From positions 1 through 33,104 of the forward strand of contig NZ_QJRP01000045.1 of assembly GCF_003205295.1 (NCBI RefSeq): a stretch of DNA of 33,104 bases, written 5' to 3'. Under the pieces are notes generated by a model. The model saw only the letters and a program-made list of their open reading frames with translations. It did no database searches and was not told where the DNA came from. The position numbers were made by a program, and so were the translations under genes. The stretch comes from Pseudomonas mosselii. GTDB taxonomy: Bacteria; Pseudomonadota; Gammaproteobacteria; Pseudomonadales; Pseudomonadaceae. Each line of letters opens with the position of its first letter. Position 1 is the first letter of the stretch. This document shows positions 31,914-33,104 of this stretch, one piece after another.

Positions 31914-32678
31914 TCAGCCGCGCACCACCGATACCCCGCCATCCACCACCATCGCCGACCCGGTCATGAAGCTTGATGCGTCCGAGGCCAGGAACAGTGC
32001 CGCCTCGGCGATTTCCTCCGGCCTGGCCAGGCGTTTGAGGGCGTGCAACCCTTCGACATGGGCCTGGGCCTCGGGGCTGCTCATCACACTACGTCCCATC
32101 GGAGTGTCGGTACCGCCCGGCAGCAACGCATTGGCGCGTATGCCCTGGGCACCCTGCTCCGCCGCGATGACCTGGACCAGGCCGACCAGGCCCGCCTTGC
32201 TGGCCGCATAGGCAGCCATGCCCGGCATGCCCACCGCGTGGCCGACGAAGGTCGAGGTGAAAATCAGCGAGCCACCGCCACGGGCCAGCAGCGCCGGGAT
32301 CTGCGCCTGGGCGCAGAGGAAAGCGCTGGTCAGGTTGGTGTGCAAGGTATGTTGCCAGGCGTCCAGCGTCAGCTCGGGAACAGCAGCCAGATCACCGAGG
32401 GTGCCTGCATTGTTGAAGGCGATGTCCAGGCCACCGAAGCGCGACACCGCCGTGTCCACCAGCTCCCTGGCCAGTGCCGCGTCGGTGATGTCACCGGCCA
32501 CCGTAAAGACCCGGCCGTGTCCGGCTGCCGTGATGTCCGCCGCCAACTGCTCGAGCTCGGCCTGACGCCGCGCTGTGAGCACCAGATTGGCGCCGTGCCG
32601 GGCGAACAGTTTCGCCGCCGCACAGCCGATGCCGGAGCTGGCACCGGTGATGATTGCCACTTTGCCTGCCAGTTGCAT
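31914..32678 (-). CDS. Short-chain dehydrogenase/reductase (SDR) family oxidoreductase
   Basis: This 254-residue classical SDR uses NAD(P)H. It shows the cofactor motif TGASSGIG (11-18), NNAG (89-92), and the catalytic residues Ser142, Tyr157 and Lys161 (YAASK). The acidic or basic choice after strand 2 (LTARRQ, Arg37 and Arg38) suggests NADP preference. The C-terminus SSFMTGSAMVVDGG is standard. GAGG lies about nine bases before the ATG. The substrate is unknown. It is convergent with the RidA gene and ends the native block before the IS element. Confidence 0.93.
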   Translation of the reverse strand: MQLAGKVAIITGASSGIGCAAAKLFARHGANLVLTARRQAELEQLAADITAAGHGRVFTVAGDITDAALARELVDTAVSRFGGLDIAFNNAGTLGDLAAVPELTLDAWQHTLHTNLTSAFLCAQAQIPALLARGGGSLIFTSTFVGHAVGMPGMAAYAASKAGLVGLVQVIAAEQGAQGIRANALLPGGTDTPMGRSVMSSPEAQAHVEGLHALKRLARPEEIAEAALFLASDASSFMTGSAMVVDGGVSVVRG

Positions 32679-33041
32679 GATGAGTACCTCGTCCTGAAGG
32701 TGATTTACAGGGTGCGCGGGGACTATCGGGTGCGGTACGGGGGGATGCTCTCCGTTTCTTGCGGACTGTGGTCAGCCGACAGCAAGATGAAGATTCGACG
32801 AGTCAGGGGAGCACTGGTCAAGGACGAGCCAAACTGGCTGCCTCAGGTGAAAATGGAAAGTTGCGAACAGGACGCTGCTATGCCCCTCCTCTGGACTGGC
32901 CACCATCTGGCGCCTGCGCAAGCTTACGTGCAGTCATCGAACCCATGCTCAGACATCTGCGGCACCACTACCGACACTGTAGTGGTCTACTAACCCCGGA
33001 CACCCATTTAGGCGAGAATGCTCGCCACAGAGAGGTGTCCG
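32679..33041. other. Intergenic region left of the IS3-family element
   Basis: These 363 bases hold no gene that I recognise. The first 300 bases are of lower GC than the SDR gene and contain only short open frames with no ribosome site. The IS end begins at about 32978, so the last 64 bases belong to the element. The SDR promoter must lie near the left border but was not identified. Confidence 0.6.
32964..32986. repeat. 8-bp inverted repeat spanning the IS junction
   Basis: ACCACTAC (32964-32971) and GTAGTGGT (32979-32986) are perfect reverse complements with a seven-base spacer. The right arm overlaps the first bases of the inferred IS end, so the palindrome may be a target-site feature or a coincidence. 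Confidence 0.5.
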
Positions 33042-33104
33042 ATGACCAAGCAACGCCGTACCTTTACCCCTGAGTTCAAGCGCGAAGCTGCCTGCCTGGT
33101 GCTC
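32978..33104 (+). mobile_element. Left end of an IS3-family insertion sequence (cut by the window edge)
   Basis: The terminal sequence TGTAGTGGTCTAC, followed by CCGGACACC, has the form of IS3-family ends, and an OrfA-like start follows after 64 bases. The GGACACC sequence is reminiscent of IS3-group ends in Pseudomonas by recall. The right end and the target duplication are outside the window, so the boundary is an estimate. Confidence 0.6.
33042..33104 (+). CDS. IS3-family transposase OrfA, 5' fragment
   Basis: The first 21 codons are present and the frame runs off the window. The protein starts MTKQRRTFTPEFKREAACLV, the standard opening of the IS3-family OrfA helix-turn-helix (TFTPEFKREAVxLV). 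GAGGTG lies about six bases before the ATG. OrfB and the frameshift site that joins the two frames are expected to the right but are not visible. Confidence 0.85.
   Translation, partial: MTKQRRTFTPEFKREAACLVL

Overview
The window is a stretch of Pseudomonas chromosome, most likely from the P. putida group. The evidence is high GC, strong GC bias at third codon positions, several REP-type palindromes of the 'GTGGGAGCGGG' kind between genes, and typical Pseudomonas forms of ProP, GlpT, NhaA and an IorAB-like molybdenum oxidoreductase. The assignment comes from recall of sequence features, not from a search. I see no rRNA, tRNA, CRISPR array or prophage. The only mobile element is the left end of an IS3-family insertion sequence at the right edge.

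Left part (1-6760): a two-partner secretion operon on the minus strand, with the outer-membrane transporter TpsB (6205-4496) followed by a 1411-residue haemagglutinin-like exoprotein TpsA (4457-222). It has no visible toxin C-terminus or immunity gene. A 556-base, comparatively AT-rich region upstream holds several palindromes. Next (6762-12112) come a minus-strand C45-type Ntn-hydrolase plus MFS transporter pair, a LysR regulator, and a divergent exported amidohydrolase. A lipoprotein and a GNAT acetyltransferase follow.

Middle (13682-20616): the osmoprotectant symporter ProP. Then comes a periplasmic molybdenum hydroxylase set: a [2Fe-2S] subunit, a Tat-exported molybdopterin subunit and a membrane-anchored triheme cytochrome c, followed after a REP/tandem-repeat gap by an XdhC-type cofactor chaperone. 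Electrons probably run Moco to 2Fe-2S to cytochrome c to the respiratory chain. After it lie a secreted protein with a duplicated beta domain, the Blc-type lipocalin, a NIPSNAP protein and GlpT.

Right part (24026-33104): small conserved genes (a membrane protein, a DUF1289 protein, and an overlapping DCC/DoxX pair), then an ABC importer operon with two different permeases and an ATPase but no binding protein. NhaA is preceded by a 514-base leader region with a foldable three-helix element. Then a MocR regulator divergent from a RidA protein, an SDR oxidoreductase, and the IS3-family element.

The most promising undescribed element is the nhaA leader (about 28327-28613). A plausible -10 box is followed by a three-way-junction-like fold and a 61-codon open frame whose stop overlaps an nhaA start codon. 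I cannot confirm here whether it matches the known nhaA-associated Li+-sensing RNA classes.
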